In this document: piece after piece, positions 34,109 to 41,990 of the stretch | Layout of the letters: each line of letters opens with the position of its first letter | How positions within the stretch are numbered: position 1 is the stretch's first letter | Assembly: GCA_947589665.1 (NCBI GenBank) | Contig: CANQBJ010000014.1 | Location: forward strand, 1 to 44,049 | Length of the DNA stretch: 44,049 bases | Direction of reading: 5' to 3' | Source of the DNA: an uncultured Clostridia bacterium | GTDB taxonomy: Bacteria > Bacillota > Clostridia > Lachnospirales > CAG-274 | Notes under the pieces: model-generated | Database searches by the model: none | Told to the model about the DNA's origin: nothing | The model's input: only the letters and a program-made list of their open reading frames with translations | Position numbers and translations under genes: made by a program

Positions 34109-34477
34109 ATGTTTAATATTGAGCTGCGCTCTGACATACCCATTTATGAGCAAATATGCAATTCCATTAAGGAAGGTATATTAAAGGGCTATCTGAAAAA
34201 GGGAGACGCTCTTCCCTCTGTGCGCAAGCTGGCATCAATGCTTGACATAAATCCAAACACGGCGGCAAAGTCCTATGCGGAACTTGAAAAGCAGGGTGTC
34301 ATAGTGACGGAAAAGGGAAAGGGTACCTTTATATCCGACTGTAGGGACATTGACGCAGACTTTGCCAAGGCAATGGAAAGCATACGTCCCATACTGACCC
34401 AGCTTATGCTTTCGGGCAGCCCCAAGGAGGATATTATAAAGGGAATATGCAAAATATTAGAGGAACAGGAGGGATAA
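34109..34477 (+). CDS. GntR-family regulator, YtrA subfamily
   Basis: A 122-residue repressor made of a GntR winged helix (IPIYEQICNSIKEGILKGYLKKGDALPSVRKLASMLDINPNTAAKSYAELEKQGVI) plus a short ~45-residue C-terminal helical dimerisation tail, the hallmark of the YtrA subfamily. Members repress the ABC transporter operon in which they sit, often in response to cell-wall antibiotics. ATG 34109 is used because AGGCAGGTG precedes it; the longer frame from 34040 would overlap the promoter. The ATPase gene starts 3 bp after the stop. Confidence 0.92.
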   Translation: MFNIELRSDIPIYEQICNSIKEGILKGYLKKGDALPSVRKLASMLDINPNTAAKSYAELEKQGVIVTEKGKGTFISDCRDIDADFAKAMESIRPILTQLMLSGSPKEDIIKGICKILEEQEG

Positions 34478-34480
34478 TAA

Positions 34481-35350
34481 ATGATAGAAATAAAAAATCT
34501 GACCAAATGCTACGGTAACTTCAAGGCAGTGGACAATGTTTCAATAACGGTGCCAAAGGGTACAATACACGGTATCATAGGCGAAAACGGTGTAGGCAAG
34601 ACCACTATAATACACTGTGTTATAGGTGTATACAAGCCTAACGGCGGAGTTGTGCTTATAGACGGAGAGGACGTATACGACAATCCCAAGGTAAAGGCAA
34701 GGATAGGCTATGTTGCAGACAGCAACAGCTATTTCCCTACCTACAGGGTTAAGGATATGGTAAAGTTCTACAAGGGCATATACGAAAGCTTTGACGAGGA
34801 TTATTTCAAAGAGCTTAATACAATATTCGAGCTGCCTGAGGACAGGCGGATAAATCAGCTTTCAAAGGGTATGCAGATGCGTCTTGCCCTTATGCTCAAC
34901 ATTGCCATAAAGCCCGATGTACTTGTACTTGACGAGCCTACAAGCGGACTTGACGCTCTTGCCAAAAAGCAGGTGACAGACCTTCTTATAAAAGAGGTTT
35001 CGGAAAGAGAGTGTACCATACTCATATCCTCACATCATCTTTCAGAGCTTGAAAAGCTTTGCGACGATATTACAATGCTGCAGGGCGGCAAGGTAAAATA
35101 TCAGAGCAGTGTAGAGGGTATAAAAGCAAAGGTAAAGAAGCTTCAGGCAGTATTTTCAAACCCTGTGGACCTATCCGATATAGAGGGCATACTCCACGCA
35201 GAGCAGATAGGCTCAATATATCACATAATAACCGACAATTATACTCAGGATATGGAGAGGCAGCTTTACGCCAAGGGCGCAGACATACTGGAGGAAATAG
35301 GTATGAGCCTTGAAGAGATATTTATATATTCCTCAAAGGAACAGAGGTGA
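34481..35350 (+). CDS. ABC transporter ATP-binding protein (YtrB-like)
   Basis: A 289-residue ATPase. Walker A is GENGVGKTT, the signature is LSKGMQMRLAL, and Walker B is VLVLDEPTSGLDALA, with switch His in ISSHHL. The C-terminal ~75 residues are a small extra domain typical of ABC-2 ATPases. It follows the regulator by 3 bp, with AGGAGGG inside the regulator's end, and is followed by two permeases. The likely role is export or stress defence as for YtrBCDEF-like systems; the substrate is unknown. Confidence 0.93.
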   Translation: MIEIKNLTKCYGNFKAVDNVSITVPKGTIHGIIGENGVGKTTIIHCVIGVYKPNGGVVLIDGEDVYDNPKVKARIGYVADSNSYFPTYRVKDMVKFYKGIYESFDEDYFKELNTIFELPEDRRINQLSKGMQMRLALMLNIAIKPDVLVLDEPTSGLDALAKKQVTDLLIKEVSERECTILISSHHLSELEKLCDDITMLQGGKVKYQSSVEGIKAKVKKLQAVFSNPVDLSDIEGILHAEQIGSIYHIITDNYTQDMERQLYAKGADILEEIGMSLEEIFIYSSKEQR

Positions 35351-35354
35351 TACT

Positions 35355-36293
35355 ATGAATTCACTTTATAAAAACTATATCAGAAATTCTCTTATACTTC
35401 TGGGCGGAGCCTCTCTTTTCTCAATATTTCTTAACACTATGGATATTATGAGCGAAAGAGCAGGCGCAGTCAACGGACAGGAAAAATGGATGCCCTATCT
35501 GTCCGAGTGGAGCCAGTGGGCAGGCACTATATTTATAATAATATTTGTGTCTATAGGCTTGAATACATTTCTCCACTATAAAAATGTCAACAAAAAAACA
35601 GGCATTTTCATAAAGCAGCTGCCTGTAAAATATAGCAGTGACTTTCTGTTCAGAACAATTTCATCCTTGGTGTTTATAGGCGTAACTCTTGCAGTGCTTT
35701 GCGCCATAGGCTGGGCAATGTATTCCCCTTATTTTGCCGAAGGCGAAAAATATTTCAAACAGATGTGGGACACGGCATATATGACCTTTGCGGTAATGGT
35801 GCTTTTCTATTCCATAGGGCTTTTAAGTCAGCAGATAATAGGTATACCTATTCTTGCAATAGCAGCGCCCTTTGTGGCATTTTTCGGTATGCTGGGTTCA
35901 TTCATAGGCTATGAATCCATGCCCTATGCCATAAGAGAGTTGCCAATATTCAGAATAGCCATAGATCTTATGGGTAAATTTTTTGAGCTTATATGCTTCT
36001 ACGGAAAAATTTATCCAGAGGAAACGCTTTTTATAATATGGAGCATACCATTTTTTGTACTGGCGGCAATACTGAATTCCAAAATAGATTACAGCAATAT
36101 GGGCAAGCTGTTTTTATTCAGGTGGTGCAGACCCCTTGTATATGCTATAGGCTCTACTATGTTTGCCTTTACAATGCAGATAGTTGTAAATGGCTTTGAA
36201 ACAAGAGGCACAGCGATAATCATTATCACATTTATACTGAGCTGGCTTGCAGGCTTTAAGATAATACAGTATTTCGTAAGGCGATTTGACTAG
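35355..36293 (+). CDS. ABC transporter permease, first
   Basis: A 312-residue membrane protein with about six or seven hydrophobic segments (for example LILLGGASLFSIFLNTM, GTIFIIIFVSIGLNTFLHY, VFIGVTLAVLCAIGWAMY) and a basic loop after segment 2. It has the shape of ABC-2 permeases in YtrA-controlled operons but no close family I can name. ATG 35355 is chosen for its AGAGGTGAT ribosome-binding site; the frame could open at 35310 but that would overlap the ATPase gene. The next permease gene starts 13 bp later. Confidence 0.82.
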   Translation: MNSLYKNYIRNSLILLGGASLFSIFLNTMDIMSERAGAVNGQEKWMPYLSEWSQWAGTIFIIIFVSIGLNTFLHYKNVNKKTGIFIKQLPVKYSSDFLFRTISSLVFIGVTLAVLCAIGWAMYSPYFAEGEKYFKQMWDTAYMTFAVMVLFYSIGLLSQQIIGIPILAIAAPFVAFFGMLGSFIGYESMPYAIRELPIFRIAIDLMGKFFELICFYGKIYPEETLFIIWSIPFFVLAAILNSKIDYSNMGKLFLFRWCRPLVYAIGSTMFAFTMQIVVNGFETRGTAIIIITFILSWLAGFKIIQYFVRRFD

Positions 36294-36306
36294 GGAGGTG
36301 TATTTT

Positions 36307-37377
36307 ATGGAAAGAAGATATAAAAATCTCATATTGTGGGAAATAAGCAAAATAAAATGGCTCCCTATCATAGCTCTTGCCGTAATGTATTTTACATCTA
36401 TAGCCTATAAGGAAAATATGATGCTTGAGGATTGCCGTGTGCTTACAGAGGGCTTTATGAATACGGCTTGGTCTATAGAGCTTATATGCACGGGCTTCAG
36501 CGCCTTTAACATAGGCTGGGTAGTCCTCCTTGCCTTCTGTCAGTTCAATGACGATGCCAATATATGGTATTCTCTGCCCTACAGAAAAAAGGAGCTGCAT
36601 TCCGCAAAGCTCATAACAGGCATAGGCTTTATAACTCTTATGCTTGCAATATATACTGTGTGGATAATCGCGCTCTATCACAGATATATTCCCTTTATGG
36701 AGGATATTTACAGCCTATATCCCTTTGACGGCAAAGCATTCAGCGAAATTACAATAATTGAAAATATGGCGCTTACCTGGGTGGTGCTTATATTCATATA
36801 TCTGGTGTTTATGTTCTCTCAGTATATGGTAAATCAGCCTGTAATTGCGGCTATATTCGGCATAATAATACTTGTGACTCCCGTATTTATTATGGAAATG
36901 GCAGAACGATACGGAGGCTTTAATACAAGCGGAACCTACCGCTTTCTGTATTTCCCCCTTTTCCCATTCAATGATACGAAATCCGCCGTCGACGACTATA
37001 TAATAGCTGCTTCATGGAGCAGTGCAAAGCAAAGCGGTACGTCTATTGAATGGCGTATACCCCAGGGCAGTCTTTTCAGCCTTCTGAGGCTGGTATACTA
37101 TACTGTGCTTTCATTTGTTATGGTATATGTATGCAATAAATGTGCCAATTCCGATGTGAGAGCGGAAAATGGCGGGCTTCTGCCGGGCAAGGTATACGGC
37201 AAGATATTTATTGCTGTGATCACGCTGTTTATAGCAGGCTTTTTCGGAAGTCAGTTTATGTACAGCATAAACAAGTGGGTAGGCATACTTGTGTTCCTTT
37301 TCTTTGGCATTGTTACATTTGTTATTGCCAATGCCATACTTAAAAAGCAGGGGGTGTTGTTATGGCAAAAAAAGTAA
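36307..37377 (+). CDS. ABC transporter permease, second
   Basis: A 356-residue polytopic protein: YKNLILWEISKIKWLPIIALAVMYF at the N terminus, then several helices and a periplasm-facing segment rich in aromatic residues (~205-270), ending in three helices. The NDDANIWYSLPYRKKELHSAKLITG loop resembles the LPxxRxEhxxaK loop common in ABC-2 permeases. AGGGAGGTG lies 6 bp before ATG 36307. It overlaps the lipoprotein gene by 16 bp. With the first permease it probably forms a heterodimeric pore. Confidence 0.82.
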   Translation: MERRYKNLILWEISKIKWLPIIALAVMYFTSIAYKENMMLEDCRVLTEGFMNTAWSIELICTGFSAFNIGWVVLLAFCQFNDDANIWYSLPYRKKELHSAKLITGIGFITLMLAIYTVWIIALYHRYIPFMEDIYSLYPFDGKAFSEITIIENMALTWVVLIFIYLVFMFSQYMVNQPVIAAIFGIIILVTPVFIMEMAERYGGFNTSGTYRFLYFPLFPFNDTKSAVDDYIIAASWSSAKQSGTSIEWRIPQGSLFSLLRLVYYTVLSFVMVYVCNKCANSDVRAENGGLLPGKVYGKIFIAVITLFIAGFFGSQFMYSINKWVGILVFLFFGIVTFVIANAILKKQGVLLWQKK

Positions 37378-38279
37378 TCATACCCATACTTTGTATAACT
37401 CTCCTCTGCGGCTGTAGTAATATAAGGTGGGGAAGAAAGGTGGATATATCCGAAAGCTCTGTGGTATATACGGACGAAAAGAGAGACAATTATCTCACAG
37501 AGTGCTATAGTCTTTTAAACGCTTCTATATACGAGAATACAGACGGTTCCTCCGGCTATGAAATGCATATCCTTGACGAAAACGGCAATACGGCGGAAAC
37601 AATAACTATGGAGGAATACAACAGGAGAGTAAAGGATTTTCTCAGCACATGGGAAAAGACGGATATGTACATTATAATGCCTTATACAGGCACGGAAAAA
37701 AGACGCTATGACATATATTACAACAGGGAATATGACCTTTTGACCATGAGACCTAACTACTACTCTTCAATGCTTTGCAACGACACAGGACGCATAGCAA
37801 AGGGTTGGGAAAAATTTATAGAGGATATGCGTTCATCAACAGGCTTTATGTATAATGACTGCAGCGCAGGAGGAAAATATACCCGCCTTGACTTTTCAAA
37901 CATAGAGTATGGCTTTTTGCGGGATTTCCCCTATCATTACAACAACTCTATCGAAGAACACATAAGTCATCTGCCTGTAAGAGTATCTTTGTACTTTGAG
38001 GGCGAAAAGCCCGTTAAAGCCTATATTTCATATATGAAGGTAAAGGACTTTGACAATAAAATGGACGAAGAAACAAAAGAAAAGCTCGCATCTGCCCTTG
38101 AAAAGGCAGGCTTTGAGGACAGCGCCCTTATAGTAAACGAGGCGGCAAAGACTGTGGAGAGCAATGAAGTCAGCCCCTCAGCAGGCAAATATAAGCTTAA
38201 GCACCTTGATACCACCGAAGCCGCAGGCTACTGGAAGGAAGACCTTATAACAGGCAAGGGAGTCATAGTCATAGAATAA
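37362..38279 (+). CDS. Lipoprotein of the ABC transporter operon, unknown function
   Basis: A 305-residue lipoprotein with signal sequence MAKKVIIPILCITLLCGC; the lipobox is LCGC with acylated C18. The remaining part is a soluble domain rich in Tyr and Glu. No solute-binding fold is evident. It ends the YtrA-controlled operon and overlaps the second permease gene by 16 bp, so it is likely an accessory sensor or partner of the transporter at the membrane surface. The first 29-bp palindrome begins 6 bp after its stop. Confidence 0.8.
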   Translation: MAKKVIIPILCITLLCGCSNIRWGRKVDISESSVVYTDEKRDNYLTECYSLLNASIYENTDGSSGYEMHILDENGNTAETITMEEYNRRVKDFLSTWEKTDMYIIMPYTGTEKRRYDIYYNREYDLLTMRPNYYSSMLCNDTGRIAKGWEKFIEDMRSSTGFMYNDCSAGGKYTRLDFSNIEYGFLRDFPYHYNNSIEEHISHLPVRVSLYFEGEKPVKAYISYMKVKDFDNKMDEETKEKLASALEKAGFEDSALIVNEAAKTVESNEVSPSAGKYKLKHLDTTEAAGYWKEDLITGKGVIVIE

Positions 38280-38285
38280 ATCATC

Positions 38286-38314
38286 ATTTTCCCGTGACCT
38301 GGTCACGGGAAAAT
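38286..38314. repeat. 29-bp palindrome, copy 1
   Basis: Half-site ATTTTCCCGTGACC, one central T, then the perfect reverse complement GGTCACGGGAAAAT. A 14-bp stem in RNA. It starts 6 bp after a stop codon but is not followed by a T-run. Confidence 0.85.
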
Positions 38315-38330
38315 GTACAAATCAAAAAAA

Positions 38331-38364
38331 TCGGAAAAGTGTACCTTTTCGGAAACTTTTCCGA
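38331..38364 (+). other. Hairpin in the leader of the WG/SLH gene
   Basis: TCGGAAAAGT (38331-38340) pairs with ACTTTTCCGA (38355-38364) across a 14-base loop. It lies upstream of a Shine-Dalgarno site at 38378-38384. No riboswitch class recognised. Confidence 0.5.
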
Positions 38365-38389
38365 TCGGACGGCTTGTAGGGAGGTGGCA

Positions 38390-38524
38390 ATGCAAAAAAA
38401 TATCAGTAACCTTTTGATCGTTTGTAACATGATATTAAAAACAAAGGAGAGATGTTATGAAAAAAATATTACTCACATTAACATTATGCTCTATTATGAG
38501 CACAGCGGTGTTTGCAAGCTATGA
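38390..38524 (+). CDS. Possible small leader ORF
   Basis: 44 codons starting MQKNISNLLIVCNMILKTKE. AGGGAGG at 38378-38384 is 5 bp upstream, better placed than most sites here. The reading overlaps the first 68 bases of the WG/SLH gene in another frame, so it could act as a leader whose translation affects the next gene. The peptide resembles nothing known to me, and chance is a fair explanation. Confidence 0.25.
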   Translation: MQKNISNLLIVCNMILKTKERCYEKNITHINIMLYYEHSGVCKL

Positions 38525-40391
38525 TGTTAAGGGTACAAAATATTACTTTAACAGTGATACACATATGATTGAGTATGAAAATGAAAAAGGGAAAATGGTT
38601 GAGTATGGTCCTTGTACAATGGTAGAAAGAGTCGGTAATGCCATTATTGCTGCAAATAATGTAGAGGAAAGACTTTATGGACTTATGGATATGGATCTCA
38701 ACGAGATTACGCCGAGAATATATGATAAAATTTTATATGATGAGGAAACCGATACATATTCATGCTATAACAGAGAAGAAGATACTATAACTTATTTTGA
38801 TGGTGATTTCAATGAAATATCCGAGCCTTCGGAGTTGATACCTATCAAGGGAACAGATTATTATATGCTTACAGAAGCTAACGGAATTAACCGCAACAAA
38901 TGGCGCTATTATATATGCGATGAAGAAGGCAACAGGCTTATAGACGAAGGGTTTAAATACTTGGATTCAAAAGGCGGAACCATAATCGCAATGAGCAGCG
39001 ACAGGGAATTTTGCGTATTTAACAGCGAGCTTGAAACGGTAATTCCATATGGCGAATATAAGTATATAATATACGATGACGGAAAGATACGCTGTTCAAA
39101 TGATAATGTCGACCACAGCAAGGATGTAATGTATTCTCTTACCAATATTAAACCTATCAATACAGATAAGGAATTAAAGCCTCTGTTCGATGACCTTTAT
39201 TATATGAAGTCCGATGACGGTCTTTACTACATATGTGATGCCGAGGGCAATATATTAAAGGATAAGGGCTACTGTGAAATAGACGATATAGAAGGCAGGA
39301 TAATAGTAAGAAGCAGCGACAAATATCCAAGACTTTACGGTATGCTTGATGAAAATCTTGAAGAGGTATTTGACGAAAAATATTTCCTTGTATCCTACAA
39401 CAAGGAAAAGGGAATATATAACGCCTACCTCAACGGCAGTATCGAAAAATATGACAAAGATAAAAATCTGATTGAAACCTTGGAGGGATATACATATTTA
39501 ACTCCCGTAAAGGGAATGAACGGCATATTTATATATAATACACTTCCCGCCAACAAGGGAGCGGAAATAAGCGTAAGCGTTATAGATGACAAGGGCAATA
39601 TGCTTACAAAGCATAAATATGTATCAATAGATCCCCAAGTGCAGCCCGGCAATACACTTATCGCAAAAGGCTCAAAGGGTGAAACCGTTCTCAACTCCAA
39701 TATGCAGAATATAATGCCTGAGCAATATGGCAATATGTATGTAAAGGAAGAAAAGGGGGTTGTATATATTGAAAATATATGGAAAGGCAATCCCACAAAG
39801 TATTTTGACCTTGATGGAAATGAATACAGCACTAAGGAAGAGGCTATGAAAATAGCTGTATCTGATACAGAAAATATAGACTCAAGCGCTTGGGCTAAGG
39901 ATACCATAGAAAAAGCTATAGCTATAGGCATTGTTCCCGATGAAATACAAGCAGAATACACAAGAAATATAACAAGGCAGGAATTCTGTAAGCTTGCAGT
40001 TATGACATACATGGCAAAGACAGGAAACACGGTCAAAGAAAATGCCGAAAGTCCTTTCACCGATATTTCCGATAATTATGTAACGGCAGCTTATGAGCTT
40101 AAAATTGCCGCAGGTAAGGGCAACGGCAAATTTGCACCTAATGACAGCATTACCCGTCAGGAGGCTGCTGTTATGCTCAATAATCTGGCAAGACTTATAG
40201 GTATTGAGGGCAGCAACAGCATAACCGGATTTGCTGATGAAAAATCATTTGCAGACTGGGCAAGGGATTCTATATATTCCGTATCTGCTGCCGAGATAAT
40301 GACAGGAACGGGCAATAATAATTTTTCGCCTTTGTCAAACTATACAAGAGAACAAGCTATAACGACCGTGTATCGTTTATATGAACAATGA
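38457..40391 (+). CDS. Secreted WG-repeat protein with three C-terminal SLH domains
   Basis: A 644-residue surface protein. Signal peptide 1-20 (MKKILLTLTLCSIMSTAVFA). Residues ~25-455 hold WG/beta-propeller-like repeats in the form YGLMDMDLNEITPRIYDKILYD, FNSELETVIPYGEYKYIIYD and YGMLDENLEEVFDEKYFLVSY. The last ~180 residues are three SLH domains (WAKDTIEKAIAIGIV...ITRQEFCKLA; FTDISDNYVTAAYELKIAAGKGNGKFAPNDSITRQEAAVML; FADWARDSIYSVSAAEIMTGTGNNNFSPLSNYTREQAITTVYRL) that anchor proteins to pyruvylated wall polymer. GGAGAG precedes ATG 38457. It is followed 15 bp later by a small secreted protein gene. The ligand of the repeat region is unknown. Confidence 0.9.
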   Translation: MKKILLTLTLCSIMSTAVFASYDVKGTKYYFNSDTHMIEYENEKGKMVEYGPCTMVERVGNAIIAANNVEERLYGLMDMDLNEITPRIYDKILYDEETDTYSCYNREEDTITYFDGDFNEISEPSELIPIKGTDYYMLTEANGINRNKWRYYICDEEGNRLIDEGFKYLDSKGGTIIAMSSDREFCVFNSELETVIPYGEYKYIIYDDGKIRCSNDNVDHSKDVMYSLTNIKPINTDKELKPLFDDLYYMKSDDGLYYICDAEGNILKDKGYCEIDDIEGRIIVRSSDKYPRLYGMLDENLEEVFDEKYFLVSYNKEKGIYNAYLNGSIEKYDKDKNLIETLEGYTYLTPVKGMNGIFIYNTLPANKGAEISVSVIDDKGNMLTKHKYVSIDPQVQPGNTLIAKGSKGETVLNSNMQNIMPEQYGNMYVKEEKGVVYIENIWKGNPTKYFDLDGNEYSTKEEAMKIAVSDTENIDSSAWAKDTIEKAIAIGIVPDEIQAEYTRNITRQEFCKLAVMTYMAKTGNTVKENAESPFTDISDNYVTAAYELKIAAGKGNGKFAPNDSITRQEAAVMLNNLARLIGIEGSNSITGFADEKSFADWARDSIYSVSAAEIMTGTGNNNFSPLSNYTREQAITTVYRLYEQ

Positions 40392-40406
40392 AAAGGAGAG
40401 ATATGT

Positions 40407-40709
40407 ATGAAGAAAAGAATTACTGCATTGTTGACAGCAGCATTATTATTTACAGTATCACTTACAGCTTATGCAAAGCCAATTATAGCAACAGCACCTG
40501 CGCCGGGCTTTCCGCCGGCAGATGGCATCGATCTTGATGCTGATATGAACTCACAGCTTATTGATGAAACAAACTATATAGTTGTATCACCGGATAAAGG
40601 ATTTCCCTATGCAGATGCAGAAAAACAAAATATCAGCAAATATATAGAAACAAAAAACAATGAAACAAAATGGATTTTTCGTATTCATAGGGCTTTCGCA
40701 AAACTGTAA
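40407..40709 (+). CDS. Small secreted protein with a duplicated GFPxAD motif
   Basis: A 100-residue precursor. Signal peptide 1-23 (MKKRITALLTAALLFTVSLTAYA, cleavage after AYA). The mature part carries two related segments 31 residues apart: IIATAPAPGFPPAD (26-39) and YIVVSPDKGFPYAD (57-70), with GFP-x-AD constant. The C terminus is basic and aromatic (TKWIFRIHRAFAKL). AAAGGAG precedes the ATG. It lies 15 bp after the WG/SLH gene and is probably co-transcribed. No known family; a secreted peptide or partner of the surface protein is possible, but unproven. Confidence 0.7.
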   Translation: MKKRITALLTAALLFTVSLTAYAKPIIATAPAPGFPPADGIDLDADMNSQLIDETNYIVVSPDKGFPYADAEKQNISKYIETKNNETKWIFRIHRAFAKL

Positions 40710-40717
40710 ATATGCTC

Positions 40718-40746
40718 ATTTTCCCGTGACCAGGTCACGGGAAAAT
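40718..40746. repeat. 29-bp palindrome, copy 2
   Basis: Same palindrome with a central A, hence the opposite orientation to copy 1. Both arms perfect. It starts 8 bp after the small secreted protein's stop. As in copy 1, it is followed by GTACA. Confidence 0.85.
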
Positions 40747-40781
40747 GTACAGCAGCCGTTCTGCAAATAAATAGTATTATA

Positions 40782-40829
40782 AAAAAACCTCATTTTTAGG
40801 GGACTGTTTCCTTGAAAATGAGGTTTTTT
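40782..40829. terminator. Bidirectional terminator between convergent genes
   Basis: A 15-bp perfect stem AAAAAACCTCATTTT (40782-40796) with AAAATGAGGTTTTTT (40815-40829), A/T tracts at both ends. It ends both the plus-strand WG/SLH transcript and the minus-strand SLOG gene. Confidence 0.9.
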
Positions 40830-40858
40830 ACAATTTGAGTAGACTGATAAATATTAAT

Positions 40859-41362
40859 TTATTGTACATTTTTAATCATAATCTCAAAAATATTAATTAC
40901 CTTAACATTTTTATTTTTTGCGTAATTAACAGTATAAGCTGTTCCACTTCTTTTTCTTCTAAAATATGTTATACAAAAGCTGCTGTTGTCTACCAGCCAT
41001 CTATTTCTTATAAACATACAGTCGGTTGTATATCTATCAGATGTATATGTTACTTTATCCGCTTTGTTTAAAATATTCTTATAGATTATTTTATCCTTTA
41101 TAGTCCAGAATTTATCTTGTTCAGGACAAGATAGCACCATTATAAGCCGTATATGAGGATATTTGCTTTTCATTTTTAATACAGCCAATGCCGAAATTGT
41201 ATCAAATCCTAAAGCTCCTCCAGAGCCAAAATAGCAAACTCCTTTTTGTATTAAGCGGGTTATTTCTATTTCGAGCAATTTTTCTATTAATTTTTGGTTT
41301 TCTTTTTTAATTTTTCTATGTCCTGTGAAACAACATGTTTTGTTCTTTAAATCTTTTGACAT
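40859..41362 (-). CDS. SLOG-superfamily protein (DUF1273/YpsA-like)
   Basis: A 167-residue Rossmann-like protein. The opening CCFTGHRKIK, the glycine loop GSGGALGFD (46-54), a second strand around LIMVLSCPEQD and the RNRWLVDNSSFCITYF segment are characteristic of the YpsA/DUF1273 branch of the SLOG superfamily. That superfamily binds nucleotide-derived ligands and appears in stress and phage-conflict systems. No effector domain is fused. GGAGG lies 7 bp before ATG 41362. Base composition is visibly more AT-rich than the housekeeping genes around it. It diverges from an XRE gene across three palindromic operators. Its last 57 bp are duplicated at 41984-42040. Confidence 0.85.
   Translation of the reverse strand: MSKDLKNKTCCFTGHRKIKKENQKLIEKLLEIEITRLIQKGVCYFGSGGALGFDTISALAVLKMKSKYPHIRLIMVLSCPEQDKFWTIKDKIIYKNILNKADKVTYTSDRYTTDCMFIRNRWLVDNSSFCITYFRRKRSGTAYTVNYAKNKNVKVINIFEIMIKNVQ
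40861..40917. repeat. Source copy of the 57-bp SLOG-tail duplication
   Basis: Identical over 57 bp to 41984-42040; starts with ATTGTAC, which also occurs in eno at 42689-42695. Confidence 0.9.
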
Positions 41363-41376
41363 AGGGTTACCTCCTA

Positions 41377-41484
41377 TTATATAAGATATATCTTATATAA
41401 TAACATAAAACAGTTCAAAATATAAGATATATCTTATACATTTTTTCTATAAAAAATGTATTCTTATGTAAGACAAATCTTATA
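41377..41484. promoter_or_regulatory. Three palindromic operators in the SLOG/XRE divergent promoter
   Basis: O1 is a perfect 24-bp palindrome with half TTATATAAGATA (41377-41400). O2 is the perfect 18-bp TATAAGATATATCTTATA (41421-41438). O3 matches O2 at 15 of 18 positions (41467-41484). O1 ends 14 bp before the SLOG start and O3 ends 13 bp before the XRE start, each abutting the ribosome-binding site. Centre spacings are 41 and 46 bp, roughly four helix turns. The XRE protein encoded next door is the likely binder. Confidence 0.75.
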
Positions 41485-41497
41485 AGGAGGGCTGTTT

Positions 41498-41740
41498 ATG
41501 CATATTAAGGAAGCTGTTGCCAAAAGAATTGTAGAACTATGTGATGAAAGAAATATGACAATAAACGGTCTTGCCAATATCAGCGGCATACCGCCTATGA
41601 CAATTTATTCCATGCTGGATGAAAGAAGTAAAAACCCCGGAATTGTAAGTATAAAGAAGATGTGTGACGGTCTTGATATAACAATAGGGAAATTTTTTGA
41701 CACGGAATATTTTGATAATTTAGAACAGGAAATAAAATAA
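41498..41740 (+). CDS. XRE-family helix-turn-helix regulator
   Basis: An 80-residue Cro/CI-type repressor. The helix-turn-helix is NMTINGLANISGIPPMTIYSMLD, followed by KNPGIVSIKKMCDGLDITIGKFFD, a common form in gut Firmicutes. It has no further domain, so it probably binds DNA as a dimer and likely controls itself and the SLOG gene through the operators upstream. AAGGAGG lies 7 bp before ATG 41498. The third 29-bp palindrome lies 15 bp after the stop. Confidence 0.88.
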   Translation: MHIKEAVAKRIVELCDERNMTINGLANISGIPPMTIYSMLDERSKNPGIVSIKKMCDGLDITIGKFFDTEYFDNLEQEIK

Positions 41741-41755
41741 ACCCCTTGTTTGCTC

Positions 41756-41784
41756 ATTTTCCCGTGACCTGGTCACAGGAAAAT
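41756..41784. repeat. 29-bp palindrome, copy 3
   Basis: As copy 1, central T, with one mismatch in the right arm (GGTCACAGGAAAAT). First part of the duplicated eno segment. Confidence 0.85.
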
Positions 41785-41857
41785 GAGTTTGTTTTTTATA
41801 ATACTTTTTGAATTATCCATTTTTGGGATACCGAAATACTATTCGTTTGACATTTTA

Positions 41858-41885
41858 AAAGGGCTGTGGAGAACCGCAGCCCTTT
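41858..41885 (-). terminator. Duplicated eno terminator
   Basis: Copy of the terminator at 42563 with one change that leaves a G-T pair (GGGCTGTGG). It still could stop transcription entering from either side. Confidence 0.7.
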
Positions 41886-41899
41886 ATTATTGCAATATC

Positions 41900-41990
41900 T
41901 TATTTATTCTTTAAGTTGAACCAAGCGTCAAGTCCAAGATACTGAGCAGCATCGCCAAGCTCTTCCTCAAGTCTTAATAACTGATTGTAC
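41900..41990 (-). pseudogene. eno: Enolase C-terminal fragment
   Basis: Encodes the last 29 residues of enolase (up to WFNLKNK and stop) with no start of its own. Identical to the intact gene's end at 42605-42695. It is a by-product of the local duplication, not an independent gene. Confidence 0.9.

Larger units (their letters stand above)
41756..41990 (-). repeat. 235-bp duplication of the eno 3' end and downstream region
   Basis: Collinear with 42461-42695 without gaps and with about four mismatches in 235 bp. It contains the palindrome, the spacer, the eno terminator and the last 91 bp of the eno coding sequence. The coding part is identical to the true gene. It stops at ATTGTAC, where the SLOG-tail copy begins. 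Confidence 0.95.

Noticed and set aside
38294..38389. Upstream part of the 76-codon frame before the WG/SLH gene
   Set aside because: It starts inside the first palindrome and has no ribosome-binding site; only the ATG at 38390 has one.
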